In this document: piece by piece, positions 20,866 to 33,392 of the stretch
Position numbering within the stretch: the first letter of the stretch is position 1
How the letters are laid out: each line of letters begins with the position of its first letter
Source of the DNA: Ostrinia nubilalis
Taxonomy: Eukaryota; Arthropoda; Insecta; Lepidoptera; Crambidae
Length of the DNA: 64,000 nt
NCBI RefSeq assembly: GCF_963855985.1
Contig: NC_087093.1
Coordinates: forward strand, 11,919,001 to 11,983,000
Direction: 5' to 3'
Made by a program: the position numbers and the translations under genes
Notes under the pieces: generated by a model
Seen by the model: the letters and a program-made list of their open reading frames with translations, nothing else
Told to the model about the DNA's origin: nothing
The model's database searches: none

Positions 20866-22238
20866 ATCAGAACAATAAATCGTCGTTATGAGGTAAGATA
20901 GACAGGTAGTCCTTTGCTCCTGGTCATATTCAACTGTATTGATAGGCCACTAGCAGCTTATTGTTCTAATTCCTTTCATCGAGATATTATGTGGATGTGT
21001 GTGAAGATGTTTTTTGTACAGCTGTAAATTAATGAAGTCTAAATCCCACTGCAATATATGTTTTTATTGTGACTCTGCTATGTCACAAGTCGCGGTATCT
21101 TGCAAATAAATTGTCTTTTGGGGGCGACATCTATCTGACTTTTTGGGGCATACTTACCAGTGGAGTGAACCTACTGACTCTGGCCCTTAGTACAACCAAG
21201 CTCATGAATAATGGCCCCAGACCTCTAAACTTTAATAAGGTCCCAGCGTAACACGCTGTATGAGTAACGCGCCAATTTTATGATTTTCCCGTAGTTCTGC
21301 GGGCAGGGCCGGTCTTTGGGGGAGATGTTACTGCATTTTTGTAAGTCCAGTGTCAAAATTTCTATAAAATTAAACAGTGCAGAAGGTTTTACAAACTTAG
21401 ATAATTACTCTCTCTTTATTGTATTTACTTACCGTAACCGTAAACCGTACCGTCAGTAAACAATAAATTGTAACTAATTGAGAGTTACAGACAGAGACAC
21501 CATCAATGTTTTTAAAATTGGCTTACTTTAAAAAGGTTAAATCCTTTTAAAACCGCTGCTTGAACTTTCCCAATAAATAGATTTCCCAGTCAAGATGGAT
21601 GGACCCGGAAAATCATTCAGGGGTTTTCTTGAAACAAACCACTAAGAAAATTATAATGACATTACCTAATTTTATCTTTATTTTTGTGTTTCAAGCCCGG
21701 AGCTGTGTCAAGATGTGTCAGCCGGACAAGTTGCAGTTTGAGCAGTTTTAAACTTGTTACTTATCGATGAAAATTAATCTAAAGTTGACTAAAACATTGG
21801 AAATACCTTATATCATTTTAGATTTTAGCGTGCTATATTTAATAATAGCTTGGTGTTTCTCTTAACAGCATTGATTAAGTATGTCTGATGTTCTTTATTA
21901 GGTAGTTCAATTCCTTTATACATTTGAGATAAGATCATTATTTGTAAGTACCTATTTTTACTATACGAACCTCTTTACTTACCTACTTATCGAACTTAAG
22001 TTCTCAATCTTAGTGGAAACAATAAAAATCTTTACAAATCCCACAAAATTGATGCGCTCTTGTTTCTGGAACATAGTAAATTGATTATATCAATTTGCCG
22101 TATCTGGCCGGTCGTTACATAGATGGCTGAAACACATCCGCGGGCAATAACAATAAACAAGCTAACAAAATCGTCATGAGGTTGTCTTGCCGTTATTTTT
22201 CCATCTTTAAGGGTGCTGATACGCGGAAGACTGATCTA
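20866..22238. other. Gene-free stretch
   Basis: AT-rich sequence without recognised exons or shared repeats. A 60-codon plus-strand frame at 21069-21251 has no family features. Confidence 0.35.
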
Positions 22239-22296
22239 AGCAACATTGCTAATCAAAATTTTATAACATTATGAAATTTTGATTAGCAATGTTGCT
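22239..22296. repeat. Perfect 23-bp inverted repeat (hairpin)
   Basis: AGCAACATTGCTAATCAAAA (then TTT) at 22239-22261 is exactly mirrored at 22274-22296 with a 12-nt loop. RNA from either strand would fold into a perfect 23-bp stem, similar in size to a small-RNA precursor stem, though perfect pairing is more typical of a young palindromic MITE. GTGCT outside the left arm and AGCAC outside the right suggest that a weaker inverted repeat extends outward. Confidence 0.8.
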
Positions 22297-22452
22297 TTAA
22301 GTAGAGATTTTAGCACACGGTAGTCAGGTCGAAATAAAGATGAAAATTACTGCGCGAATCGGCTGTAGCAGACAAGATATAAATCCTTGTATGTAGAGGT
22401 ACTTATGCCTACTTACTACAAGAACGAATCAGGCACCTTTTCTGTTCATATA

Positions 22453-23210
22453 CAGGGTGTTTGGCGCATCGTGTGCCAAAATGATTTGGCGGATAGAATG
22501 GGTCATTTCCTATATTTTCCGTCCCCATAACACGTTCCATGCCAGGCGGCTACTTTTATATTAATTTTTAGTAATTTCACCAAAATACCCAAATCGCATC
22601 ATTTAATTTCAATTTAAAAAAAACTACTAGGCGTAGCCTCAAAGTAAATATTTTGTGAAGTTTTTACCTGCTTTGAAATTATTGTAAAGTAAAAAAAAAG
22701 GTTCAAAATTCAAAATTTTAATATCAGTCCGAGTAGAGTCAATGCACTAATTTAAGGAATTTGTGAAGTTGTTGTTATTATTTAAACAAGATTAGTATAC
22801 CGTTTGAATGGGGATAGACTAAAGAAGTTTTGATAAAATCCGAAGATCGCTATCTCTTTAAATTTTTTTATTATAGCCATGTAAACTTGATTGTTCAGTC
22901 CATTTTTAACTTTTCGGAAAACTTTAAAGCTGAATTAAAAAAAAACTAGATGATATTTGCCAGTAAATTTAGATTTGATGCAACCTTACATCAATGCACG
23001 TTAAAACAAAATATTTACTTTGAGGCTACGCCTAGTAGTTTTTTTTAAATCGAAATTAAATGATGCGATTTGGGTATTTTGGTGAAATTACTAAAAAATT
23101 CATATAAAAGTAGCCGCCTGGCATGGAACGTGTTATGGGGGCTGAAAATATAGGAAATGACCCATTCTATCCGCCAAATAATTTTGGCACACGATGCGCC
23201 AAACACCCTG
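22453..23210. mobile_element. 0.76-kb foldback element, TIR CAGGGTGTTTGGCGCATCG
   Basis: Arms of about 200 bp (22453-22654 and 23008-23210) are near-perfect inverted copies: CAGGGTGTTTGGCGCATCG against CGATGCGCCAAACACCCTG, and further in GGCGTAGCCTCAAAGTAAAT against its complement. TA is on both sides. The 350-bp centre shows no transposase. It is a non-autonomous DNA transposon of the TA-inserting kind. Confidence 0.85.
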
Positions 23211-23286
23211 TATACTGTATCTCGTTTTGTTTCATTTGTTTGTAACTTTAATGTGTGTCACGAACAACGATGTTGTCACGAACGCC

Positions 23287-23390
23287 TTCTTAGTGGTTAG
23301 AGAGCTGGAATCTTTCGACATTACTGGGCTCATTTGTGCTGGATCCAGTTTTCCGACGGGCTAGACAAATTGGAAAATCACTTTAAGTAT
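23287..23390 (+). mobile_element. Possible tRNA-derived SINE remnant
   Basis: CTTAGTGGTTAGAGAGC resembles a tRNA A-box region, and the sequence 30-45 nt later (GCTGGATCCAG) stands where a B box would be but is degenerate. The resemblance is to the better SINE at 37670. The call is weak. Confidence 0.3.
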
Positions 23391-26300
23391 CTACTTAATT
23401 CCAAAATAGTTTGAAAACATTCTATTTTGTAACGATATCTTAATACCTACTACGTTATCAATTTTCATACAAAACAGTAGACGTTTGTAAATTAAATCGA
23501 AATCTGATTACAAAGAATGTTCTAAATTATCTACCTAGTCACACCTACGTTAAAGATTGTTCCCTAACATACGATACCCACTGTCCAACAGAGGGTCGTA
23601 TGAAAATCGCATGTAACCACGTAAGATTAGTCGGGCGTGTGCGGCGGGCCTGAGTTATGTCGCTGCCGAGCGACAGATTGCCCACATTATAGTAACGAAT
23701 TTCGCTAGACGCGGCCCTTAGGTGGATGAACCCTGAACAGTATGCACTTCCATCATTCATAGACTGGTCACAAGTTGGCCGTCTAGTCTTTCAGTTATAG
23801 ATAGATGTTTGAGCAGTGTTCTTTGTGAACCTTGATCGTGGTTATGCATTAAAAATGTTGGTCAGTCTCTTCAAGTAATCGAGGAGTTCATAGAAGGACG
23901 AAGGAGGAGCCAGATCTCAATGTGTCCTTAATGCATCGTGAATTACCTTACTGTTTTGTACGCGTAGTAGGTAGGTATATATTTAGTTTCTCATTAACAA
24001 TCAGTCACATAGCGATGCCTTAGAGTAAATTGACCGAAATGCATAAATGAGAAAAAATGCATTCCCGAGGTTTTCACTCTAAGCCGACGATAAGGAATTC
24101 GAATTTCGAATTATGCGATTTGTAATTGGAATATTTAAAAAATAAGACTTCTTTTTTTCTTTTTAATGTTAATCTATAAATAAAAATGAAATTCGCTTCT
24201 ATCTAAACAAAAAAAGACTTCTTAACCAGCCAGTTACATCACGAACTTTAAAAACAACAAACTAAAACCTCGTCGCTTCTTGTCCCGATCAAAACCACAG
24301 ATAAGCAATTAAACTAGCCAGCAATATTCTATGGAACTTCAATAAACATGCAATTTGCGAGGTTGACAGGCGATATTAAATTTAATTAATTGGAGTGCCG
24401 AGACGGTCAGCCTTACCGGAGATTATGCGAGTCCCCCGAAGGGGCGATAGTGGGGGCAAATTGTGGCGAAGGAATAAGGACTCTTTAATTGTTTTGCTCG
24501 TTAATATAATAAAGAATAAACTGGAAAAAGAATGCGATATTATGACCTATATGAGTAGTCAGTTGTTTAGACCCGCAGAGATGAAAAATTTCATTTGTAG
24601 AGTCCTTGTCTCTATGTATTTTTTTGTCAGTTTGTTAGAAAAATTAACTAAAAACCTAAAATATTTCAAATAATAAGTTGAACCTGAGGTGTAGATGACC
24701 TTTCACTGTACAAATGTTTATATAACTTTCGAGTCCCTTTTCTACCAATATTGTTGGGTTGAATTAAGTTATTGAAATCAGCAAAACTGAAAGTTAAAAT
24801 AAGCTCAATTATTGTTCTAAATAAACATTTGCTATTGTAAAACCACTGGCGCAAACTGTCTAATTTGCGGTTTTACCGCCATCCACCAATTAAGTAGTTC
24901 GAAATATTGTTTGGAATACAACTTTATGTTCATGTAGGTACGTATTCGTTCTTCTCTTTGTAAAAACTAACATTTTTGTGCCACAAGGCAGTAGGGATTT
25001 TAGGCTTTAGACAAACTAACATTTTATAAGTCAATAATTTCAATTACTCCTACAAACGGTCGAAACAAATAACTGAAATCAAGAAAATTTTACGACAAAG
25101 TCCACTATTTATTTATTTACTTAAACCACCAACAAGGTTACATTGGTCAGCATTCATAAAAAAAATAGATCTACGACACATTGTTAAATGCAAACTTAAT
25201 TAAAGGTGACGACTACATACATTATAGACTACAAAAGTATCAATTTAGGGCAAATAAAGTTATAGATATACATAATACCAATATTCACCATAATGTAGTG
25301 CTTTTAACATACCTACTAGCTACCTGAGACATCATAGAATCAAAATACAAACAATACCGGTGGTCATCTGCGGGCGAAATTCAATAATTTCGGACTAGGG
25401 TGGCCCCCCCTGTCATGTGGAAACTTTTGAGTCGCCGTCCGCGTCCGAGGGGCATCCTTTTGTCCGACAAATTGCCTCATTTCGTGGACGTCGTCCATTA
25501 TAAAGGCCAACTATCAATTTGAAAATTGTAATTGAGTCTTTGTAGTCTTTGATGTTGAATATTGAAATGTTCTGCCAGTGTTGTGGTTTATTTTGCTAGT
25601 GATATCGGTGACATTGTTCGCGTGTTTAGATAGTATCGGTAAACAAAACTATTGTGATACCAAAATATAAGATTGTGTTTTAAAGTTAGGGCTTTCTAGA
25701 TCAATTTCTTTTATAAACTGGTTTACGTGGTTGATAGTACATAGGTAGAATCAATTTTATTATCTAGAAAGAACTACGTCGTGCCGTTGAGTACGTAAAA
25801 TAAATATGTAAATGTTTTAACAATTACCTACTAGGTATGAAATATGAAAGTACTAGTGAAAGTATTACGAGAAAAATAGACACATTTAGCTACATGGAAT
25901 AATTCAGAAATATTAATGAGAATAGAGCAATAGCAAGCGACTCGTCACAAGGAATAATTTACGCGGGCTCTCCTAGATGGCGCTACTAGTAACGCTTTTC
26001 ACAGTGTTACATGAGTGAAAATTGCTTTTTTCAGGATATTCAATTCCGTGAATGGACGTCACAAGTTGACATTATTATATTTGATTTGAATATTCAAAGG
26101 TAAACAGATAATTCAGAATACTTGAAATTTCTTAAAATGATTGTATTAACAAGGAAGAATTTATTGTCATTTTCTAAAACGATGCAGCTATATCAACTTA
26201 ATAACGTGCCATTGTGTGATTGCCTCTCTCATCCTCTCCCGTGAGACTTCAAATGAGTGGCACTCTATCCTGAATCAAATATTTCGATTGTGGTCGGTAT

Positions 26301-27033
26301 TATGCAAATCCGAGCCATTGGAATATTTATTGAGCGCATCGAATTTGTAATTAGATATCCGATGTCCTGAGGGAAATCGTTTGGCTGGATTGACGGCGAC
26401 TCGGCATGAATTACCAAACGGCCCGCTCTTTGATATCTTGTTTTGATTAGGGTTGTGACTTGTCCATTAAGATATCGATAATTTTACATGGTACTTACCT
26501 TTTTAAAAGTATTAGCACCACCGCACGGTTTTTAGACCGTGAAAATTGTCTCTATTAGGTACTATAGAGTCGAAACTTCTTAAGTAGATGTAAAAATTTC
26601 ACAACTTCAAGGAAAAAATCACATAAAAAGTTCAAAATGATAGAGGAAGATGGCGTCAAAAATCTGGTAAAGAGGAAAAATACTAAACTTGTACAAACTT
26701 AACAATAACATACAAATGTTATTTCAATATTTATTGTGCATTGACCTTAGAGTCTAAAATGCTTAAAGGGACTCATTTCACGAGGACCTTTACTTGACAC
26801 TAGAAGAAAAGTATCGAGTACTGATATCAACTGCCATTGTTACAGCTCTAGATTTGCTTAGTTTGGAATATTAACAAAGTAGTCACAGATAAGGTCTCGC
26901 GAACAAGACAACGTGGTTCAAACACCGATCAATGATTATAATCACTGTGTTGCAACAATATCTGGAAATCATCAGTAGGTAGTATCATGATCTTGAACTT
27001 ACAATAACTATTATTTTCTTATTATTAGGGCTT
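23391..27033. other. Gene-free stretch with GC-richer islands
   Basis: No exon recognised. Blocks at about 23540-23960, 24380-24480, 25370-25510 and 26220-26450 are more complex and GC-richer than the AT-rich DNA around them but have no sustained, family-like ORF. They could be cis-regulatory modules or untranslated exons. The ORFs at 23545-23760 (minus) and 24395-24673 (plus) fall within them and are not recognisable proteins. Confidence 0.35.
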
Positions 27034-27115
27034 TAGAGTCTTCTTTGTGGAAATCCTTGGGGGAGGCCTTTGTCCAGCAGTGGACGTCTTTCGGCTGAAA
27101 CGAACGAACGAACGA
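27034..27115 (+). mobile_element. RTE-like LINE tail, (GAAC)n variant
   Basis: TTTGTGGAAATCCTTGGGGG and GAGGCCTTTGTCCAGCAGTG (then GACGTC) match the RTE ORF end, but the stop is followed by GAACGAACGAACGAACG instead of GATGAT. The piece at 45179-45300 (minus) belongs to the same subfamily (CCAGCAGTGGACGTC). Confidence 0.75.
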
Positions 27116-27650
27116 TGGGCTTAGTATGTAATTAACATAAGTTCTATAATAAGAATTTTTTGATAGTGAAATATAATAAACATTTCAACAAAAACCGATG
27201 ACTAAACTTTACCCATCCTTTAATTCATTTGAATTGAAATTGTCTAATGAAACGTAAGTTCTACAGAGTTTGAAAAAAAATCATTGTTATTCTTTACAAA
27301 TAATTATTACTCGTGAGTACAATGTAGGTACATTGATAATTTCAAAAAGATTATGTTTACTTACAAAAATAGAAACAAAATAGTAAACATAATATTTGGT
27401 TGTTGAAACTGATTTTTTCAGCGTGTTTGCTCTTCGTCTATGACAATATTGTATCTTTTTGATTAACTTGTCATACCAATTCAATTTTATTTGAAAAGTT
27501 CTGCCTCTCTAAATAGTATAATGATTGATTTATAAGCTGTGACTTTATATTATTTGACTTTATTAAATGTAATTTTAATTTGTTTTGTGCTTAACTAAGT
27601 TTCTAATAAGTAAGTACTTCGTAGGCAAAATATACCAACTAAGTACCAAC

Positions 27651-27747
27651 TGTAGGTCGCTACCAACCGGGCGATGTGGAAATCATTGGGGGAGGTATAT
27701 GTAGATTCTGTAATTGACGTTCTGTGGCTGAAATGATGATGATGTAA
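27651..27747 (+). mobile_element. RTE-type LINE tail, diverged
   Basis: GGTCGCTACCAACCGGGCGA and TGGAAATCATTGGGGGAGG match other copies; the middle part has decayed, and CTGTGGCTGAAATGATGATGATG closes it. Confidence 0.75.
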
Positions 27748-30202
27748 ATTATAAAATTTTATGGACAGAAACATTGGAAGGTACCCGTTACCAAGGATGC
27801 TTACCAACCCATATCTCAAATTCCAAACATAATAGAAAATGTAGGTACCTACAAAGTTCTATCTTCCCTCTTCAAATTAGCAGAATGTTCAGAAGTCCAA
27901 TAACATATTAGTGAATTGAGCATCAAGGGCCTTTATTAGTGTAACTATTCAAAATTTCGCGTTTTAATTGGCGGGTTCCGTCCACTCTAATTAGGGGCCC
28001 GTGTTGACTCCGGGCATTGTAACTGACCAGTGGTTGTACATACGGTCGTTACGGTTGGGCAACGTGGTTGGAAAACTATCAATTACAGAGAGGACGCATA
28101 ATACAAAATGTAGAGAAAAACCCTCCGATTGACATCCATTCAATGCCATAGATAGCTGACATAGATATTTTTTTACGAAACAAAGCTCGAAATTCAGTTT
28201 CTCTAGCTGCGCATATACTTGAGTGTTTTACATGTTATTACTTTCGTATTAAGTAGGTACGCTTAAGTTACATAAATGTGAACAAATGAAGAGGAGTTAC
28301 AATTTTTAATATTTTTGAGGAAACTAACGATAATCATAAATAAGAAGAAGACGAGAGAAGAAGTCAGCGAACAGCTGACTAGTTAGATATTTTACACTGC
28401 GCATCTACTAGTCACAAACTAAGCAAAGCTTGTAAGCTTTATACTGTAAGTAAACATAATTAAATCACAATTTAAAGACGAAATTATAGTTTGTCAGTTT
28501 TCTTTATCTAGGTACATAATGTATGTTACTAGTACTGGGTTTTGTTCGTTGACGTAATCGACTGTGTGTCACAATAGGCAGAAATTGCAAAACGAGCCTC
28601 GTTCGAAGGTGGGGTAAGTGGGTTCGCATTGTTGTCGGGACTCGAATCTGATATAATCCAGAGGGTCTTCACGCCACCAATCCATTGTTAATGAGGTAGG
28701 GACCGTGATGACGTCACGGGAATATTTTTGAGTGTCAATATTAAAGGCGTTTTCATTATTACGGTACGAGAAGGGTTTATAAGTCTGGTGCAAATATAAC
28801 ACCGTTTTTATGGTTTAATCAATAGAGTTTTTAGAGGGGACCCACCATTAGATGAAGGAAATTTGACGTTTCATTATACGTTACGTTAAAAGTACTTAGT
28901 TAAAATTAAGATTTCACGAAACCATTTTAGCCATCGTGGCGAAAGTCAGGTAATAAGTGTGTTGTTTCAAAAGTTTCGTTAAGATTAGTAATTTATTTAA
29001 GAGTTTGTTTTGCTTTTGCCAATAGAAATACGTCAGCTCCAATTTATTTTGGGAGTTTTGAACTTCTTTGCCTTTACAAACTTCCAACGAAACCCAAACA
29101 ACTACATACCTACGTAAAAGCCTCGAATCCATCAGCAAAGTCGTTCCAAAAAAGTATTCCAACATCGCTCGACAAATCGTTGTCGAGTGAAAAATGAAAG
29201 CGCGGCCTGCGGTCCCAGCTAATCTTTATTCCGGCACGGTCAATCCGGCAGCGAGTATCGCCTATTTATCACCACCCGCCTCGTTTGTTAGGATATTCGT
29301 AAATATTTCAAACGATATTGCCGCCATCAACATAATGTTATGGGGCGAAATTTTACAAAACGGAAACAAAAGATATAAAGCGACGACGTGCCGAATATCT
29401 CCACTGTATTAATGCTGCGGAGCGAAACGATATTATTTACAATTGGCGCGCCCGGATGAAATATCTCGCGGTTGTTTTCTTTCGTAAAGCGATAAATATG
29501 CTAAAGCGCTCGATATAGTGGTATTAAAGGAGTCTGTCTCTAAGAAGTTGATGATAATGTCCCAATTTTGGCAAAGCGATGGAGTTGAGCGGAAAAGGAT
29601 GTGCTTAAGCACTTCGTTGGGGAAAAATAATTTTATTAGCACAATGGGTAGGTATGGTTATTTTTTCCAAAATCCATTAGAACAGATAAAATAAGTAACT
29701 TATCACAATCTAAAAAGTTTTTTCACATTCTATCTAGATATTCGTAGTATTAATTTTAGTAATTAGTGGTAAAACTATGTTCCTTTGTCATCTCCCCGGA
29801 AGTGTCTGGAAGAAATCACACCCTAACAATAAGACTACCTAAATTGCGCTATTCCAATTTATTTTACTTACTGATTGTGTGATACGTACGAGTAAATCTA
29901 ATTTTTATTGTGGTAATGAGAGAAATAAGTACGATTTGCTTGCTGTGTACAATATTTATTTCAGCTTTAACAATCACATACGTCGCTTCATTTTCGCTTT
30001 CAAAATGCAGTTATAAAAACATTCGCGCTGCAAAAATCTCGAAGCGCATCGCCGTTGAGATACGAAAAATGCATGTGAATTCGGAACAAATTGCTCTAGG
30101 TGCAAATGGAGCGTGGTGCATTATTGCCGTGTTTCAGGCGACTGGGGGCAAATGACGTGAAATTGTTCTGATACAACACCTGGGGACATCACTATGGCTA
30201 TA
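27748..30202. other. Gene-free stretch with GC-richer islands
   Basis: No exon recognised. Islands at about 27940-28080, 28590-28740 (contains the palindrome TGACGTCA at 28709-28716, a CRE-type site) and 29160-29480 stand out from the AT-rich background. The ORFs there (28569-28802 minus, 29194-29412 plus, 29433-29642 minus) have no family features or splice context. Confidence 0.35.
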
Positions 30203-30640
30203 CAGGGTGTACAGGGAACTGTAGCAAATTAAGAAAATTTCGAACAGCATTGAAACTTGCGAGTCTGTTGAAAGCTCGACAACTCGAAGACTCCCGGAAA
30301 ATTTCGACATTTCCACGTTTTTAAATTATTATCTCAAGTCTTAAGATATTATGTTTAGGTACACATGAAAATCATAAACACGTGATTAATCAAAAATATC
30401 TTATTTGGTTACGTTTTACTATGAGGTTTTCTACATTCTTACCAGTTACAGAACCGTTGACGGATGGGGGTTACGCCAAAAGACTACAGCACAATGTGAC
30501 ATTTTAATAGATGTTATTTTCTAGTTCTGATGTGCTGTCAATTGTGATATTATGTCGACTCTTCTGGGAGACAAAACTATAGATATGAAATTCGAACTAC
30601 ACTATTTAATTCCAAGTTTAGTTTTTCTAACTACACCCTG
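30203..30640. mobile_element. Possible MITE with CAGGGTGTA ends
   Basis: CAGGGTGTA at the left is mirrored by TACACCCTG at the right, with CTATA and TATAG outside, giving a TA duplication. The terminus resembles that of the foldback at 22453-23210, but beyond it the two ends do not pair well. It is a plausible but poorly supported 438-bp element. Confidence 0.5.
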
Positions 30641-30974
30641 TATAGCAAGTGAATAGACCTGCAGACTCGTCTGTTACCCATTATCCTCGCTTTCTATTTC
30701 AGAATGGATGGAATATATTTTGCGCTGGTGTGATCGAAAATGGCTTTTGAATGCTTTCAGGTTTTGACATTTTGTAATGGTATTAGTAATTTTAGATATT
30801 TTTGTATTTGTATTTATCAGTAAACTATTAAACACCACTGTATAGTCGCCGTTTTGGATTCACGTCGAAAGTTAAAGCTTATTTACAATAGTTGATATGA
30901 GTATACTATGGTGAAAAAACTTAAGCTTTGCTATGTTTCTAAAGTTCTGAATAAAACTTAACAGAAAAAAAAAA

Positions 30975-31011
30975 TGAAACATGCTTAATCTTAAAAGCAA
31001 TTAGGCTAATT
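30975..31011 (+). repeat. Dispersed repeat (GAAACATGCTTAATC), copy 1
   Basis: GAAACATGCTTAATCTTAAA then AGCAATTAGG is matched at 47006-47041 in the same orientation with two small indels. Outside this 37-bp core the similarity fades. The origin is unknown. Confidence 0.5.
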
Positions 31012-32037
31012 TAGTCAATAGTCTGCTGTTTTTGCCCAAATCAAAACAAAATCTAGGACTTTATATTTTAGCCCAATGACTAGTTAACATGTACAGTCAG
31101 CGTAAATAGCTTTATTCCAAAAAGACGTGTTACAAATTTTTTGGCTACTTTGAGTGTCATGAACTATTTGACGCTGACTTTACCACTTACGCAATCACAT
31201 ACGAGTACTATAAAGTCCGTGGCTATAAAATGTATATTATTTTAACACACTAATTTTAATTTTGCCCTATAACTAACTGAGACCTTAACTCTTCACAAAA
31301 TGGCGTTGTTGCGTACTCACACAGACTCAAAACATAATGAATCATTCTAATAAGTGTCCAAGATAAACAAAAGCGCACCGAAAAAGTGTACCTCATAATA
31401 CCCTCATAACAGTAAAGGGGATAACTATAAACATGAGGGCCCCTGGATTCTGTGGATCCAAATTAGACAATATTGACTGAGTTATTTGGGTCCACGTGCA
31501 TTTTTGGTTATTATTGGGGCTTATGAAGCCCGCGGTAATCCAATAAGGCTCATTATTGTACGTTTAGGCTATGTTTATTTGATCTCAGCTCCGGCGCAAG
31601 CCACTCCATACTGCTAATAGCACGCTCTAGGGTTGCCACTTGGAATGTAATGTTTTTATTTTGCCGGCCTATATCACCCGAAGATAAAACTAAGTTTCCA
31701 TCATAGAGATGTAGAGAGATGCCAACTAAAGCGCTGAGTTCTAAACTCAGTGACGCATTAGAAATTCACACACACAAAGTTACCAAAATAATATGTGCTC
31801 ATTATCCACTGCGGTATCAGTACTCAACGTTCGAATAATCTTTGGTACTACGCAAGCAATGTAAACTGTTTACATTACTACGTCGCTGCTGTCATAATTG
31901 CCTACATGAGCAATGTGTTCTGTTTTGGGGCATATTGCTGCGACACCAGCCACGCCCCCTTGTCACATCTCCCTTTAGTTTCTGTGATCTGTGGTTGCCA
32001 TGTTAGTACCTTGGCTAGGGCTAAAATAATAAGAGTG

Positions 32038-32089
32038 ACTGTTCAGCATTGGACGTCATGTGGCTGAACTGATGATGATGACGATGAAT
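32038..32089 (+). mobile_element. RTE-type LINE tail, very short
   Basis: CTGTTCAGCATTGGACGTCA, TGTGGCTGAACTGATGATGATGACGATGA in sequence: the final codons, stop and GATGAT tail of the RTE family with some substitutions. Confidence 0.7.
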
Positions 32090-33337
32090 AGGTGTGTAAC
32101 AATGTTGCTATCATTACTACAGATAACTCTAACAAAGTAATTTTTTGAGTAGCGCTATATTTTTTGTACTTTTCTTTGTATTCTGACAATGAAACTTTTA
32201 GTAAAGTTCGAAATATCAAAGTTGTTTCAAAGTTTCTGTTAGCTGTAAGTTGTCAAACCTAACTATATTTCATGCTTACTAAGAATTTTACTTGATAGAA
32301 TACTCAATATTAATCGCATTCACACATACGTGTGTTTTGGTTCATTTCATTAATAGTCATATAATATGTAGTTATAGAATGGCTTCTGTATTTCTGCTGT
32401 AAGTAAGTGGATTTAATTGTTTAAGCTAAATACCTAAATGTCTCCAATGCACCTGACCAGCCAGGCTAGGATATGCACCGTGATAAAATCTTATCGATGA
32501 TTACAGACGACAGATACCCCGTAAAATCGATAAAATGGCGCGATAAAAACTTATCGCGGCGCGCATTCTAGGTCTACTGGTCTGTTTGAGTTGAGTGCCA
32601 ACCCTACAAGCTCTATACCAAAGTATGATTGGGGCGGTAAATGTAATTATTAAAAATTGCTTTCAATAACGCGGAAATGTTTCTTTTTATTAGATTTTAG
32701 ATTTATGAGGCCAATCTTAAATGAGTTTAGGTGAAGAGCTTTAGAAATAAACGTATTACAACAAAACTCAATAAAGTCTAAAACCAATGTTGAACGCGGG
32801 CATAGAAAATTAAAAAATGTGTTTTTTGAGTAATCTATTCGTTTTATTGAAGTAAGAATGATGGAGCAATTAAAAGAAAATTGTAAAACAACAAACCTAA
32901 AAAAGCAGCTTGTATTCGTATTTTTGGATTTAAGTTATTTTGTTAAACGTGTTGTTTTTATTAACTAGTTATAGCTATAATAATTTTATCCAAACAAACT
33001 GATAGCAATTAAGAATGCAACTTTTTTCACCGCTATACAAACAAGCTGCTGTTAGAATATAAATTCGCCCTTAAAAATTAAAGTTCTAATTTAAACCGGT
33101 TAATGGGAGGGAAACTAAACATTTTTCTCCGGTGCTAAAGACTGAAATAAAATTGAACTTTAGCTGTTAGGGTGGATAGAGACTAGCGTTTTTTGTGCTC
33201 GTTTCGGCATGCATATGCAGAGGATGCGCGTTCTCTCGATCTCTATTCAATGTGTTGATTGTTACGATTGTTTGAGATCTATTTTAGAAAACAGATTTAT
33301 TTTTTTCTAGTGTATGTAGGCATGTACTATGGTTCCT

Positions 33338-33392
33338 TTATGGAAAGGCCTACGAGTATGTTCAGCAGTGGACGGCTGAAATAATGATGAAT
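33338..33392 (+). mobile_element. RTE-type LINE tail, very short and internally deleted
   Basis: TATGGAAAGGCCTACGAGTA, TGTTCAGCAGTGGACGGCTG, then AAATAATGATGAAT. GGCCTA, TTCAGCAGTGGACG and GGCTGA are the RTE end with the codons between GACG and GGCTG missing. Confidence 0.65.

Noticed and set aside
24395..24673. A 92-codon ORF with a basic N-terminus in a GC-richer island
   Set aside because: The second half is AT-rich and runs into low-complexity codons; no motif or splice signal supports it. Kept only as part of a possible regulatory island.
29194..29412. A 72-codon plus-strand ORF in a conserved-looking island
   Set aside because: No recognisable domain, and the base composition does not change at the ORF borders.
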